From positions 1 through 64,000 of the forward strand of contig JAJZAQ010000006.1 in NCBI GenBank assembly GCA_021799355.1: 64,000 bases of DNA. Reading direction: 5' to 3'. A model generated the notes under the pieces. It was given only the letters and a program-made list of their open reading frames with translations. It searched no databases and was not told the origin of the DNA. Position numbers and translations under genes: made by a program. The stretch is from Pseudomonadota bacterium. Lineage in GTDB: Bacteria > Pseudomonadota > Gammaproteobacteria > Burkholderiales > Burkholderiaceae_C. Shown piece by piece: positions 27,282 to 35,486 of the stretch. Position 1 is the stretch's first letter; each line of letters starts with the position of its first letter.

Positions 27282-28139
27282 ATGTCCAGCACCGCGCTGC
27301 CGTCCCGGCAGCGGCCGTTGCAGGAGCGCGAACAGCTCGACCTGTTCCGCGCCTTGCCCGGCGACATGGCGCCGCGCGACAGCCAGGATTTGATGGCCTA
27401 TCCGTTCTTCTCGCTCGGCAAGTCCAAGCGGGTCAAGCCCATCGACTTCCGTGCGGGCAACGTGACGATCCGCGTAGAGGGCACGCAGGAGCACGGCATC
27501 GCCACGATTTGGGATGCGGACGTGCTGATATGGGCGGCCTCGCAGATCGTGGAAGCGAAGGACGCGGGCCTGCGGCCGTCGCGGCTGATGCGCGCGACGC
27601 CCTACGAGATCCTGCGCTTCATCGGGCGCGGCAAGTCGCTGCGCGACTACCAGCGCCTCAAGGCCGCGCTGGATCGCCTGCAATCGACCACGGTGGCCAC
27701 GTCCATCCGCGAGACGACCGGGCGGCGCCTGCACCGCTTCTCGTGGATCAACGAATGGAAAGAACTGGCCGATCCCCGCGGCACGCCGCTGGGCATCGAG
27801 CTGATCCTGCCGGACTGGTTCTTTGCAGGCGTGCTCGACGCCGCCCTGGTGCTGACCATCGACCCGGCGTATTTCCGGCTCACCGGCGGCATCGAGCGGT
27901 GGCTGTACCGCCTGGTGCGCAAGCACGGCGGCAAGCAGGCATACGGCTGGCAGTTCGACTTTCGCTATCTGCACCAGAAGTCCGGCAGCACCGCGAAGCC
28001 CTACGACTTCGCCTGCGATCTGCGCGCGCTCGTCGCGCGGCAGTCGCTGCCCGGTTACGTCCTGGGCATCGAGCGGATGCCCGACAACGGCATGGAGCTG
28101 CTGACGTTCCGGCCCGTGCCGCAGACGGCACGGGGATAA
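27282..28139 (+). CDS. repA: Replication initiator protein RepA
   Basis: A 285-residue plasmid-type replication initiator (QDLMAYPFFSLGKSKRVKPIDF, then LKAALDRLQSTTVATSIRE and FSWINEWKELAD). Tn4371-type ICEs keep this gene next to parA. Three iterons lie right after it, so the excised circle may replicate autonomously. Confidence 0.88.
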   Translation: MSSTALPSRQRPLQEREQLDLFRALPGDMAPRDSQDLMAYPFFSLGKSKRVKPIDFRAGNVTIRVEGTQEHGIATIWDADVLIWAASQIVEAKDAGLRPSRLMRATPYEILRFIGRGKSLRDYQRLKAALDRLQSTTVATSIRETTGRRLHRFSWINEWKELADPRGTPLGIELILPDWFFAGVLDAALVLTIDPAYFRLTGGIERWLYRLVRKHGGKQAYGWQFDFRYLHQKSGSTAKPYDFACDLRALVARQSLPGYVLGIERMPDNGMELLTFRPVPQTARG

Positions 28140-28163
28140 CTTCGGGAAAACCTGTGAATGGTG

Positions 28164-28227
28164 TCGTGCTATCAGGCGTGCGGGGTATCGTGCTATCAGG
28201 CGTGGGACTATCGTGCTATCAGGCGTG
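28164..28227 (+). repeat. oriV: Three 17-bp iterons, possible ICE replication origin
   Basis: The sequence tcgtgctatcaggcgtg occurs exactly at 28164-28180, 28188-28204 and 28211-28227, with start-to-start distances of 24 and 23 bp. They lie 24 bp after the repA stop and 165 bp before parA, followed by an AT-rich stretch (aacttccctaacttaatttc region). This is the layout of an iteron origin bound by a RepA protein. Confidence 0.8.
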
Positions 28228-28392
28228 CCGATCGTCCGCAAACCCGCGCCAGCATTGGGTTTGCGCGGCCTCTAACTTCCCTAACTTAATTTCTCTAACT
28301 TTTAGTAGGGAAGCGCCGCAGCGGTGGACAACCACCACGCGGCCACAAGCGCAGCAGCAAAAGCCCGGCTTTCCAACACGGAGGGCCGCGCC

Positions 28393-29031
28393 ATGATCGT
28401 CGCTCTGCTCAACCAGAAAGGCGGCGTGGGCAAGACCACGCTCGCCACGCACATCGCCGGCGAGCTGGCGATGCGCGGCCAGCACGTCGTCCTGCTGGAC
28501 GCCGACCCGCAGGGTTCATCGCTGGACTGGACACAGCGCAGAAGCCAGCAAGGCTTGCCACGGCTGTTCAGCGCCGTGGGCCTTGCACGCGAAACGCTGC
28601 ACCAAGAGGCGCCAGAACTCGCCAGGCGGGCCGATCACGTCATCATCGACGGCCCGCCACGCATCGCGGCACTGGCGCGCTCCGCGCTGCTGGCGGCCGA
28701 GCGCGTGCTGATCCCCGTGCAGCCCAGCCCCTACGACCTGTGGGCCAGCGCCGAGATGGTGGCGCTGATCCGCGAAGCGCAAGTGTTTCGGCCTGCGCTG
28801 CGCGCGGCCTTCGTCATCAATCGGCGCGTCAGTACCACCGTGATCGGGCGCGAAGCGCGCCAGGCGCTGGCCGACCAACCGCTTCCTGCGCTGCGCGCGG
28901 AAGTGCATCAGCGCATCGTGTTCGCTGACAGCGTGGCCGCAGGCCGGCTTGCACGCGAGACGGCGCCGGACAGCGCCGCCGCGCGCGAAATCACCGCGCT
29001 GGTGGACGAACTGCTGCGGTGGCCGACATGA
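28393..29031 (+). CDS. parA: ParA-family partition ATPase
   Basis: A 212-residue protein with the deviant Walker A motif NQKGGVGKTT (residues 7-16), Walker B-type VLLDADPQGS and HVIIDGPP. It is a short ParA lacking the N-terminal DNA-binding domain, like those paired with small ribbon-helix-helix partners. It overlaps the next gene by ATGA. Confidence 0.92.
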   Translation: MIVALLNQKGGVGKTTLATHIAGELAMRGQHVVLLDADPQGSSLDWTQRRSQQGLPRLFSAVGLARETLHQEAPELARRADHVIIDGPPRIAALARSALLAAERVLIPVQPSPYDLWASAEMVALIREAQVFRPALRAAFVINRRVSTTVIGREARQALADQPLPALRAEVHQRIVFADSVAAGRLARETAPDSAAAREITALVDELLRWPT

Positions 29032-29300
29032 CAGCGAAGCCGCCACCTCGCGCAAAGCGCGTCGGCATCGGCGCGCGTCCACCTGCGAATCCGCACGCCG
29101 AGGCGTGGATTCGCCAGGGCGATGCCGATGCACTTGGCAAGGGCGACCTCTACACGGCTCGCCTGACCCTCGACATCACGCCCGCGATGCGGGCGCGCAT
29201 CAAGGTTTCGGCTTTCACGCAGGGCGTGACCGTGGCCGACCTGCTGCGCGGCCTGCTGGAGCGGGAGTTTCCAGAGCACCGCAGGGAGAACACCCCATGA
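29028..29300 (+). CDS. ParG-like ribbon-helix-helix partition partner
   Basis: A 90-residue protein with a basic, flexible N-terminus and a C-terminal ribbon-helix-helix (YTARLTLDITPAMRARIKVSAFTQGVTVADLLRGLLEREF). Its size and coupling to the short ParA fit a ParG-type centromere-binding protein. It overlaps the DUF2840 gene by ATGA. Confidence 0.78.
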   Translation: MTAKPPPRAKRVGIGARPPANPHAEAWIRQGDADALGKGDLYTARLTLDITPAMRARIKVSAFTQGVTVADLLRGLLEREFPEHRRENTP

Positions 29301-29830
29301 CCGCATCCGCTTCGCCTGCCGCTGGCGCGGCCACGGCTGCGCTCGCAGCACCTTCCGGCCATCCTGCCAGCGCGCCGCTGACGCGCGTGGCGCTGGCCTA
29401 CATCGAACCACGCTTCAAGCTCTACCTGCGCTTCGGCGAACCTGCGCGCACGCACCAGCTCAACCGCTGGCGGCGCTGCGCCGTGTTCCTGCCGGGTGCC
29501 ATGTTGTGCCGCATCCGGTGGGAGGCCAACGACTACGGCACGATCCGCTGGCAGCTCATGGTGATGCAGGCTTGCACGCCGCTCGACGCGGCGCAGCGCA
29601 TCCCCGGCGTGCAGCCGGGCGCACGCCTGCTGCTGCACGCCGAAGGCGAAAACGCGGTGCGTGCCGTGCTGAAACGCATCGACGGCATCGACGCACAGAG
29701 CATCGCCGCCATCGACGTGTCGCCCGCGTATTGGCGCACGCTCGCCAACCGGCTCGCGGCGCGCCTGCCGCTGCCCGAATACACCGCAGAACGGCACGCC
29801 GCCTGGCTGGCCGGGAGAACATTCCCATGA
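29297..29830 (+). CDS. DUF2840 family protein
   Basis: A 177-residue protein (VALAYIEPRFKLYLRFGEPARTHQL, FLPGAMLCRIRWEANDYGT) of the DUF2840 family, which is found between parA and traF in this ICE type. Its function is unknown. Both ends overlap neighbours by four bases, so it belongs to a tightly coupled operon. Confidence 0.85.
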   Translation: MTASASPAAGAATAALAAPSGHPASAPLTRVALAYIEPRFKLYLRFGEPARTHQLNRWRRCAVFLPGAMLCRIRWEANDYGTIRWQLMVMQACTPLDAAQRIPGVQPGARLLLHAEGENAVRAVLKRIDGIDAQSIAAIDVSPAYWRTLANRLAARLPLPEYTAERHAAWLAGRTFP

Positions 29831-30414
29831 CCGCGATTTCCACGACCGGCCCCGCGCCGCATCCTCGCTCGCGCCTGCGCGCTCGCATCGTGCTGGCGGG
29901 CTTCACCGCCGCCGGCCTCGCTGCTTTGGCCTGGGCGGCGTTCGTGCAGCCGCTGCCGCGCCTGATCTACAACCCGTCCGACAGCGTGGCGGTCGGCTGG
30001 TATCGCGTGCAGCCGCTCGACCATCGGGCGGCCTCGCTGCCACGTCCTTTGTCCGTGGACAGCATCGTCCTGACCCGATTGCCTGCCGACGCTGCCGCGC
30101 TCGCTGCGCAGCGCGGCTACCTGCCGGCCCGCGTGCCGTTGCTCAAACGTGTAGGCGCGGTCGCGCCGCAACACGTTTGCATCGTCGCCGGGCAGGTACG
30201 CATCGACGGCGTGCCGGTGGCCGCCGCGCTGCCTGCCGACCGGCTGGGCCGGCCGCTGCCATCCTTGCTGCTTTGCCGCCGCCTCGAACCGGGCGAGCTG
30301 TTCCTGTTGAGCGTGACGAATCCGGCCTCGTTCGACAGCCGCTATTTCGGCCCGGTCAGCGCGTCCGCCGTGATCGGCGTCGCGCATCCGGTGTGGATGG
30401 AGACACGCCCATGA
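29827..30414 (+). CDS. traF: S26-family conjugative signal peptidase TraF
   Basis: A 195-residue protein with one N-terminal membrane segment (IVLAGFTAAGLAALAWAAFV), the catalytic serine region YNPSDSVAVGWYRV and the general-base lysine in VPLLKRVGA. TraF of RP4 cyclises the pilin TrbC; a trbC gene is present on this element at 43918-44301. Confidence 0.9.
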   Translation: MTAISTTGPAPHPRSRLRARIVLAGFTAAGLAALAWAAFVQPLPRLIYNPSDSVAVGWYRVQPLDHRAASLPRPLSVDSIVLTRLPADAAALAAQRGYLPARVPLLKRVGAVAPQHVCIVAGQVRIDGVPVAAALPADRLGRPLPSLLLCRRLEPGELFLLSVTNPASFDSRYFGPVSASAVIGVAHPVWMETRP

Positions 30415-30866
30415 TGGCCGCCGATTCGCTGCACGTCGCCGTGCCTCTCATCGTGCCATCGGGCATGTCGTTCCGGCTGCTGCCGCCGTGTCGTCGCGCG
30501 TGCAGCGCGGGCGCATTCGCACCGCACTTCGCGCTGCCTTCGGCGCAGCCGTCCAACGTGCAGGCGTCTTGCCTCGAACGCGCCCGGCCTGCGGCCGTGC
30601 CCGCGTTCGCCGGCGCGCTGGCTGCTCGCGCAGCAGCGCCGCGGGGCCGCCGCTGCCCGGAGCGTCAGCGAGGGGCAAAGGCGGAAGGCAAGACAAAAGG
30701 ACGCGGCACCGGGCCGCGTCGAAAGCCAGTCTGCACGTGGGGTTGGCGCAGCACGACGCGGCTTCGCCGCCGTGCCGCTTGTGGCGCGAAGCCCGCGCCG
30801 ATGCAGGCATGTCCGCGTGCATCGCACGACCGGACACGCCAGAGCTTGCAGGGAGCGCAGCCATGA
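30411..30866 (+). CDS. Hypothetical coupled ORF, or oriT region, upstream of the relaxase
   Basis: This frame would encode 151 residues. It starts in the traF stop (ATGATG at 30411) and ends in the relaxase start (ATGA at 30863-30866), which argues for real translation. The predicted protein is low-complexity, rich in R, A, P and C, and matches nothing I know. The DNA (for example 30680-30790) is where the origin of transfer would be expected, next to the relaxase gene. Either reading is possible. Confidence 0.35.
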   Translation: MMAADSLHVAVPLIVPSGMSFRLLPPCRRACSAGAFAPHFALPSAQPSNVQASCLERARPAAVPAFAGALAARAAAPRGRRCPERQRGAKAEGKTKGRGTGPRRKPVCTWGWRSTTRLRRRAACGAKPAPMQACPRASHDRTRQSLQGAQP

Positions 30867-32848
30867 CCGACCGCCGCGACGACGATTTCCGCATCCGCCC
30901 CAGCGCCCCGAAGAACCGGGGCCAGGGCTTCGTCTCCAAGGTGCTCAAGCAGGCAGGCAAGGCCAGCAGCGGCAAGTCCTCGGTGCGCTCTCCTGGGACG
31001 GCTGGCGGCACCGGGAGGGGCACCGGCCAGCGGCCCGGCTCGCGCCTAGGGCGCGGCCACACGGCGGCGCGCTTCGCCGGCGCGAAGCTGACGCCCATGT
31101 CGCGGCGCGTGACCATCAAGACGCTGCTGGTCAACCAGCGCCAAGCCAGCGCGCAGTCGCTCGCCAAGCACCTGCGTTACATCGAGCGCGACGGTGTGGG
31201 CCTCGATGGCGAGCCGGGCCAAGCCTACGGGCCGCAGACCGATGCCGCCGACCTCGACGCCTTCAAGGAACGCTGCGCCGACGATCGGCACCATTTCCGC
31301 TTCATCCTCTCGCCCGAGGATGGCGCGGAGTTGGAAGACCTGCGCACCTACACGCGGCACCTGATGGGCCGCATGGAAGCCGACCTGGGCACGGGCCTCG
31401 ATTGGGTAGCCGTCAACCACTGGAACACCGACAACCCGCACACGCACATCGTCGTGCGCGGGCGCGACGACATCGGCAAAGACCTCATCATCGCTGGCGA
31501 CTACATCGCCGATGGCTTCCGCCATCGCGCCGCCGAACTGGCGACCGAATGGCTGGGGCCGCGCACCGAACTGGAAATCCAGCAGACCTTGCAGCGCGAG
31601 GTGGAGCAGGAGCGGTGGACGAGCCTCGACCGCACGTTGCAGCGCGAGGCCGGCGAGGATGGTCGGGTGCAGATCGAACGCTTCAACGAACCCCGGCTGC
31701 AACGCCAGCGCCTGCTGCTGATCGGCCGCCTGCAACGCTTGCAGCGCCTGGGCCTGGCCGACGAGATGCAGCCCGGCACCTGGGCCGTCCATGCCGACGC
31801 GGAAAAGACCCTGCGCGCCCTGGGCGAGCGCGGCGACATCATCCGCACCATGCAGCGGGCCATGCGCGGCGAGCCGCGCGAGTTGGCGGTGTTCGAGCCG
31901 GGAGACGATGGCCGAACCATCCTCGGCCGCGTGGCCGCGAAGGGGCTGGCCGACGAGCTGCGCGACCGGGGCTATCTGGTCATCGACGGGGTGGACGGCA
32001 AGGCCCACTATGTTGCGCTCAACGCCCGCGACGAACTGGCGAACTATCCAACCGGCGCCGTGGTGGAGGTGAAGGGATCTGCCGACGTGCGCGCAGCCGA
32101 CAAGAACATCGCCGCGCTGGCGAGCGATGGCCTGTACCGCACCGACCACCACCTCGCCATCGCGCAGGGCCAGGCCGTGCCGGGCCGCGATCCGCAGGAA
32201 GTCGTCGCCGCCCATGTCCGCCGGCTCGAAGCCCTGCGCCGAGCCGGCATCGTGGAGCGCGTGGCCGAAGGGCTGTGGAAGGTGCCGGACGACCTGCCCG
32301 AGCAGGGCCGTCGCTACGATGCGCAGCGCCTGGGCGGCGTGGCGGTAGAGCTGAAATCGCACCTGCCCATCGAGCGGCAGGCCCGCGCGATCGGGGCCAC
32401 CTGGCTCGACCAGCAGTTGATCGGCGGCGGCTCGGGGCTGGGCGACCTGGGCTTTGGCGGCGAGGCCAAGCAGGCGATGCAGCAGCGCGCCGACTTCCTG
32501 GCCGAACAGGGACTGGCAGAGCGGCGCGGGCAGCGCGTGATCCTCGCCCGGAACCTGCTGGGCGCACTGCGCAATCGGGAACTGGCGCAGGTTGCCAAGA
32601 ACATTGCCGCCGAATCCGGGCTGGAGCATCGGCCGGTGGCCGATGGCCAGCGCGTGGCTGGCATCTACCGCCGCAGTGTCATGCTCGCCAGCGGCCGTTA
32701 CGCGATGCTCGATGACGGCATGGGATTCAGTCTGGTTCCGTGGAAGCCTGTGATCGAGCAGCGGCTGGGGCAGCAGCTCGCCGTGACGGTGCGTAGCGGA
32801 ATTGCGTCATGGGAAGTTGGGCGTCAACGCGGAGCATCCTTGGGATAA
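30863..32848 (+). CDS. traI: Relaxase, DUF3363/VirD2-like
   Basis: A 661-residue protein. The N-terminal relaxase domain has a candidate tyrosine region (LAKHLRYIERDGV), and the metal-binding motif NHWNTDNPHTHIVVRG at about residues 186-201; the large C-terminal part is DUF3363. It nicks oriT and leads the transferred strand into the recipient. A basic, glycine-rich segment (residues 30-75) precedes the catalytic domain. The start at 30863 follows GGGAG. Confidence 0.9.
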   Translation: MTDRRDDDFRIRPSAPKNRGQGFVSKVLKQAGKASSGKSSVRSPGTAGGTGRGTGQRPGSRLGRGHTAARFAGAKLTPMSRRVTIKTLLVNQRQASAQSLAKHLRYIERDGVGLDGEPGQAYGPQTDAADLDAFKERCADDRHHFRFILSPEDGAELEDLRTYTRHLMGRMEADLGTGLDWVAVNHWNTDNPHTHIVVRGRDDIGKDLIIAGDYIADGFRHRAAELATEWLGPRTELEIQQTLQREVEQERWTSLDRTLQREAGEDGRVQIERFNEPRLQRQRLLLIGRLQRLQRLGLADEMQPGTWAVHADAEKTLRALGERGDIIRTMQRAMRGEPRELAVFEPGDDGRTILGRVAAKGLADELRDRGYLVIDGVDGKAHYVALNARDELANYPTGAVVEVKGSADVRAADKNIAALASDGLYRTDHHLAIAQGQAVPGRDPQEVVAAHVRRLEALRRAGIVERVAEGLWKVPDDLPEQGRRYDAQRLGGVAVELKSHLPIERQARAIGATWLDQQLIGGGSGLGDLGFGGEAKQAMQQRADFLAEQGLAERRGQRVILARNLLGALRNRELAQVAKNIAAESGLEHRPVADGQRVAGIYRRSVMLASGRYAMLDDGMGFSLVPWKPVIEQRLGQQLAVTVRSGIASWEVGRQRGASLG

Positions 32849-32892
32849 TCAGTGCGATGGTTTCGAGCCCTACGATTCAGGAGCACCGAGCA

Positions 32893-34827
32893 TCACGCCG
32901 TCTGCGACCGGCGAGCAGTCTGGGCATTCAGCGCAAAACCGGCCAATGCAATGATGAGGATCACGGCTTGCGCTATGGTGGTCTCTGCCGACGGATAGAT
33001 TCCAAGCACTTCGATGCGTGGCCAATGGATCGGACTGGCGCTCAGCCAACCGGCTTCTTGAAGACCCGCGACTCCCTTGCCCGCGAGCACGACCGCGAGG
33101 ACAGCCACCAGAATCGAGCTGAGGCTGAAGAACTTGCCAATCGGCATGCGGGCGCTGGTGCGCAGCATGAGCCATGCGAGGATGGCGAGGGCGGCCATCC
33201 CGCTCAGCAGTCCACCGAGCAATGCACCGTTGTTGCCGTCACCGGCCAGGGCCGAGTAGAAGAGCACCGTCTCGAAAACCTCGCGGTAGACGGCGATGAA
33301 CGACAGCGCGAACAATGCCCATGCCGAGCGGCGCGTCATGGCTGCGGAGAGTTTTTCCTTCAGATATGCCTGCCATTTGCCGGCGGTGCTCTTCTGGTGC
33401 ATCCAGAGGCCGACACTCAACAGAACAATGGCAGCGAAGAGTGACGACACCCCTTCGGTCACCTCCCGACTGGCACCGCTGATGCTCACGAAGTAGGTTG
33501 CCACGGCCCAGGTCAGGCCGCCGCAGGCCAGCGCCACGATCCAGCCGCCGTGGACGTAGGCCAGGACATCGCGCCGCTCAGCCTTCTTCAGGAAAGCGAG
33601 CATGCCAACGACGATCAACAGCGCTTCCACGCCTTCGCGCAGCAGGATGGTGATCGAGGCAATGAAGGTGGTCAGTGGCTCGGCTTTGTCCGCCCCCAGT
33701 TCGGTATCGACTTGGGCAAAAAGGTAGTCCAGCTTCTGCGCTGTAGCGTCCGCTTGCTCCAGCTTGCCGCTGGCAAGTGCGCCGCGGTAGGCCAGCATGG
33801 CGTTTTCCACTTCGGTGAGCAGCGTCTGGTTGCGTGCGCGCAATGCCGGCTCCAGTGGTTCAAAACCATCCAAGTAGGCGGACAAACCCAAGCGCGTCGC
33901 GTTGGCCTGGTCCCCTGCGCGCGCTGCAGCAAGGCTCTCCTGAAGCCGTGCACGAGCCAAGCCCAGCCCGCCCGTGCCGTTGGCGGTGACGGTCACTTCT
34001 GGATGGCTGCGGACGTAGGCGGTCAGGTCGCGTGCCGTGTCTTGCGGCATCCGTTCGGACAAGGTGGCCTCGGTCAATGTGGCAGCGGCTGCCAAGTCGG
34101 GAAAGACGGCTTTGGCGGTGGCGTCTCGGCCCCAGGATTGTTCACCGCGCGCGCGCATGGCGTCGTCGTGCGACAGCGTTCCGGCGAAAAATGCCAATGC
34201 CCACCGATCCTCGTCCGAGAGCGTGGCGAAACTGGGCATCGACGTGCCAGCGACGCCTTGAGAGATGACTTGATAGAGCGCGAGCACGCTGCGCGAGCGT
34301 GCCCGGTCGCGATCGGTGAACGCGATCGGCGGCGGGGTCAGCTTTGCGCCGAGCGGGCCATCGCCCCGACCAGTCGCCCCGTGGCATGCCGCGCAGTTGG
34401 CTTCAAACAGCACCTTGGCGCGTGCGAGATCCGGCGGCGTGGAGGGGGAAAGCGGGAACGGGTACGCCTTGACCAGTGCCGCCGCCAGTGAATGGGCGCT
34501 GTCGGCCACTGTCTTCGCGTCGGCCTTGGCCGCGATGAGTTCGCTCAGTGCCGTGGCCTGGCGCTTCAGTTCGGGGAGTGCCGGCGTGCTCGGCAGTGCG
34601 GCGATCTGCTGCCCCGCTGTCGCGGCGAACTCCTTCATTTCTTCGTATTCGCTTGCACTTTGAACCTTGCCATCCCGCACAGCGCCGCCGTAATCGACCG
34701 CCAGGTAGTCCAGCAATTGCCAGGTTTGCTTGGCCTTGTCTTGCGTAGCCAGAGGATCGGCATGCGCGACAGAGACGGCCATGAACCAAGAGAACAGAAC
34801 GACTGAGAGTATGCGCAGGGCTTGCAT
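32893..34827 (-). CDS. pbrT: FTR1-family metal permease with N-terminal cytochrome c domain (PbrT type)
   Basis: A 644-residue protein with a signal peptide (cut after AHA, residue 23), a periplasmic domain with one heme motif C145-A-A-C148-H149, and a C-terminal FTR1 permease with the two iron-binding motifs REGVEALL and REVFETVLF in membrane helices. In the lead-resistance operon of Cupriavidus metallidurans such a protein (PbrT) takes up Pb(II). Here it is next to pbrR, but a Fur-box-like site lies 35 bp upstream, so ferrous or ferric iron transport under Fur is also possible. Confidence 0.85.
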   Translation of the reverse strand: MQALRILSVVLFSWFMAVSVAHADPLATQDKAKQTWQLLDYLAVDYGGAVRDGKVQSASEYEEMKEFAATAGQQIAALPSTPALPELKRQATALSELIAAKADAKTVADSAHSLAAALVKAYPFPLSPSTPPDLARAKVLFEANCAACHGATGRGDGPLGAKLTPPPIAFTDRDRARSRSVLALYQVISQGVAGTSMPSFATLSDEDRWALAFFAGTLSHDDAMRARGEQSWGRDATAKAVFPDLAAAATLTEATLSERMPQDTARDLTAYVRSHPEVTVTANGTGGLGLARARLQESLAAARAGDQANATRLGLSAYLDGFEPLEPALRARNQTLLTEVENAMLAYRGALASGKLEQADATAQKLDYLFAQVDTELGADKAEPLTTFIASITILLREGVEALLIVVGMLAFLKKAERRDVLAYVHGGWIVALACGGLTWAVATYFVSISGASREVTEGVSSLFAAIVLLSVGLWMHQKSTAGKWQAYLKEKLSAAMTRRSAWALFALSFIAVYREVFETVLFYSALAGDGNNGALLGGLLSGMAALAILAWLMLRTSARMPIGKFFSLSSILVAVLAVVLAGKGVAGLQEAGWLSASPIHWPRIEVLGIYPSAETTIAQAVILIIALAGFALNAQTARRSQTA

Positions 34828-34861
34828 GGGGGCCTTACCGGCAGAAAGTTCGCATCACAAA

Positions 34862-34876
34862 TGCGAATGATTATAA
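34862..34876 (-). promoter_or_regulatory. Fur-box-like site upstream of pbrT
   Basis: On the minus strand TTATAATCATTCGCA matches the 15-base Fur consensus TGATAATCATTATCA at 12 positions. It lies 35-49 bp upstream of the pbrT start, inside the expected promoter. Regulation by Fur is inferred. Confidence 0.5.
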
Positions 34877-34965
34877 TTCATTGTTCTTGCGTGCCGCCAC
34901 ACCCGGAAGATCATCAGGGAGCTGTAGGGGCCTGTTGTTATGGCGTTATCGGCCCGGTCCACTGG

Positions 34966-35400
34966 TCACTCGACGGGAGCGGTCGCTTCCTGCGCATCAC
35001 ACGCGCATCCCGACAGCCCTTGCAGAATTCCGCACGACTCGGCAGGTCTGGCGCCGGAGCACGCATCGCGCAAGTCGGCCAGTTGGTGTTCCAGTTCGCG
35101 CAGCGCATCAATCCGTGATTTCACCTCCCGGATGCGCTCATCCAAAAGCAGGTTGACTTCGCCGCAATCCTGCGCAGGTCGATCCCGGTAGCTCAGCAAA
35201 GCTCGCACGTCGTTCAATGGCATGTCCAGCGAGCGGCAGCGAAGTATGAATTGCAAGCGTTCCACATGCGCCTCTCCATACAAGCGGAAGTTCCCTTGGC
35301 TGCGGCGAGCCTGCGGCAGCAGCCCCTCTCGCTCGTAGTAGCGGATCGTCACCACCGGACAGGCGGTGCGCTTGGCAAGTTCTCCGATCTGAAGGTTCAT
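34966..35400 (-). CDS. pbrR: MerR-family lead-responsive regulator PbrR
   Basis: A 144-residue MerR protein (MNLQIGELAKRT...VVTIRYYEREGLLP). It has seven cysteines (C14, C55, C79, C114, C123, C132, C134), and the metal-sensing C79, C114 and C123 positions match those of PbrR of Cupriavidus; a CadR-type sensor would be the alternative. The start at 35400 lies 25 bp from a typical MerR promoter that faces pbrA. Confidence 0.9.
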   Translation of the reverse strand: MNLQIGELAKRTACPVVTIRYYEREGLLPQARRSQGNFRLYGEAHVERLQFILRCRSLDMPLNDVRALLSYRDRPAQDCGEVNLLLDERIREVKSRIDALRELEHQLADLRDACSGARPAESCGILQGLSGCACDAQEATAPVE

Positions 35401-35422
35401 GTGCGGATTGGGGATAAAGGAC

Positions 35423-35453
35423 TTGACTCTATAGTAACTATAGAGTGTTAAAT
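35423..35453 (+). promoter_or_regulatory. pbrA promoter with MerR-type operator
   Basis: The -35 box TTGACT (35423-35428) and -10 box TTAAAT (35448-35453) are 19 bp apart. Between and over them lies the dyad ACTCTATAG-TAA-CTATAGAGT (35426-35446), perfect in both 9-bp arms. The overlong 19-bp spacer with a central dyad is the hallmark of MerR-activated promoters. Confidence 0.9.
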
Positions 35454-35486
35454 CATCAACCTCATATCTACACAAGAGGAGTTGCC

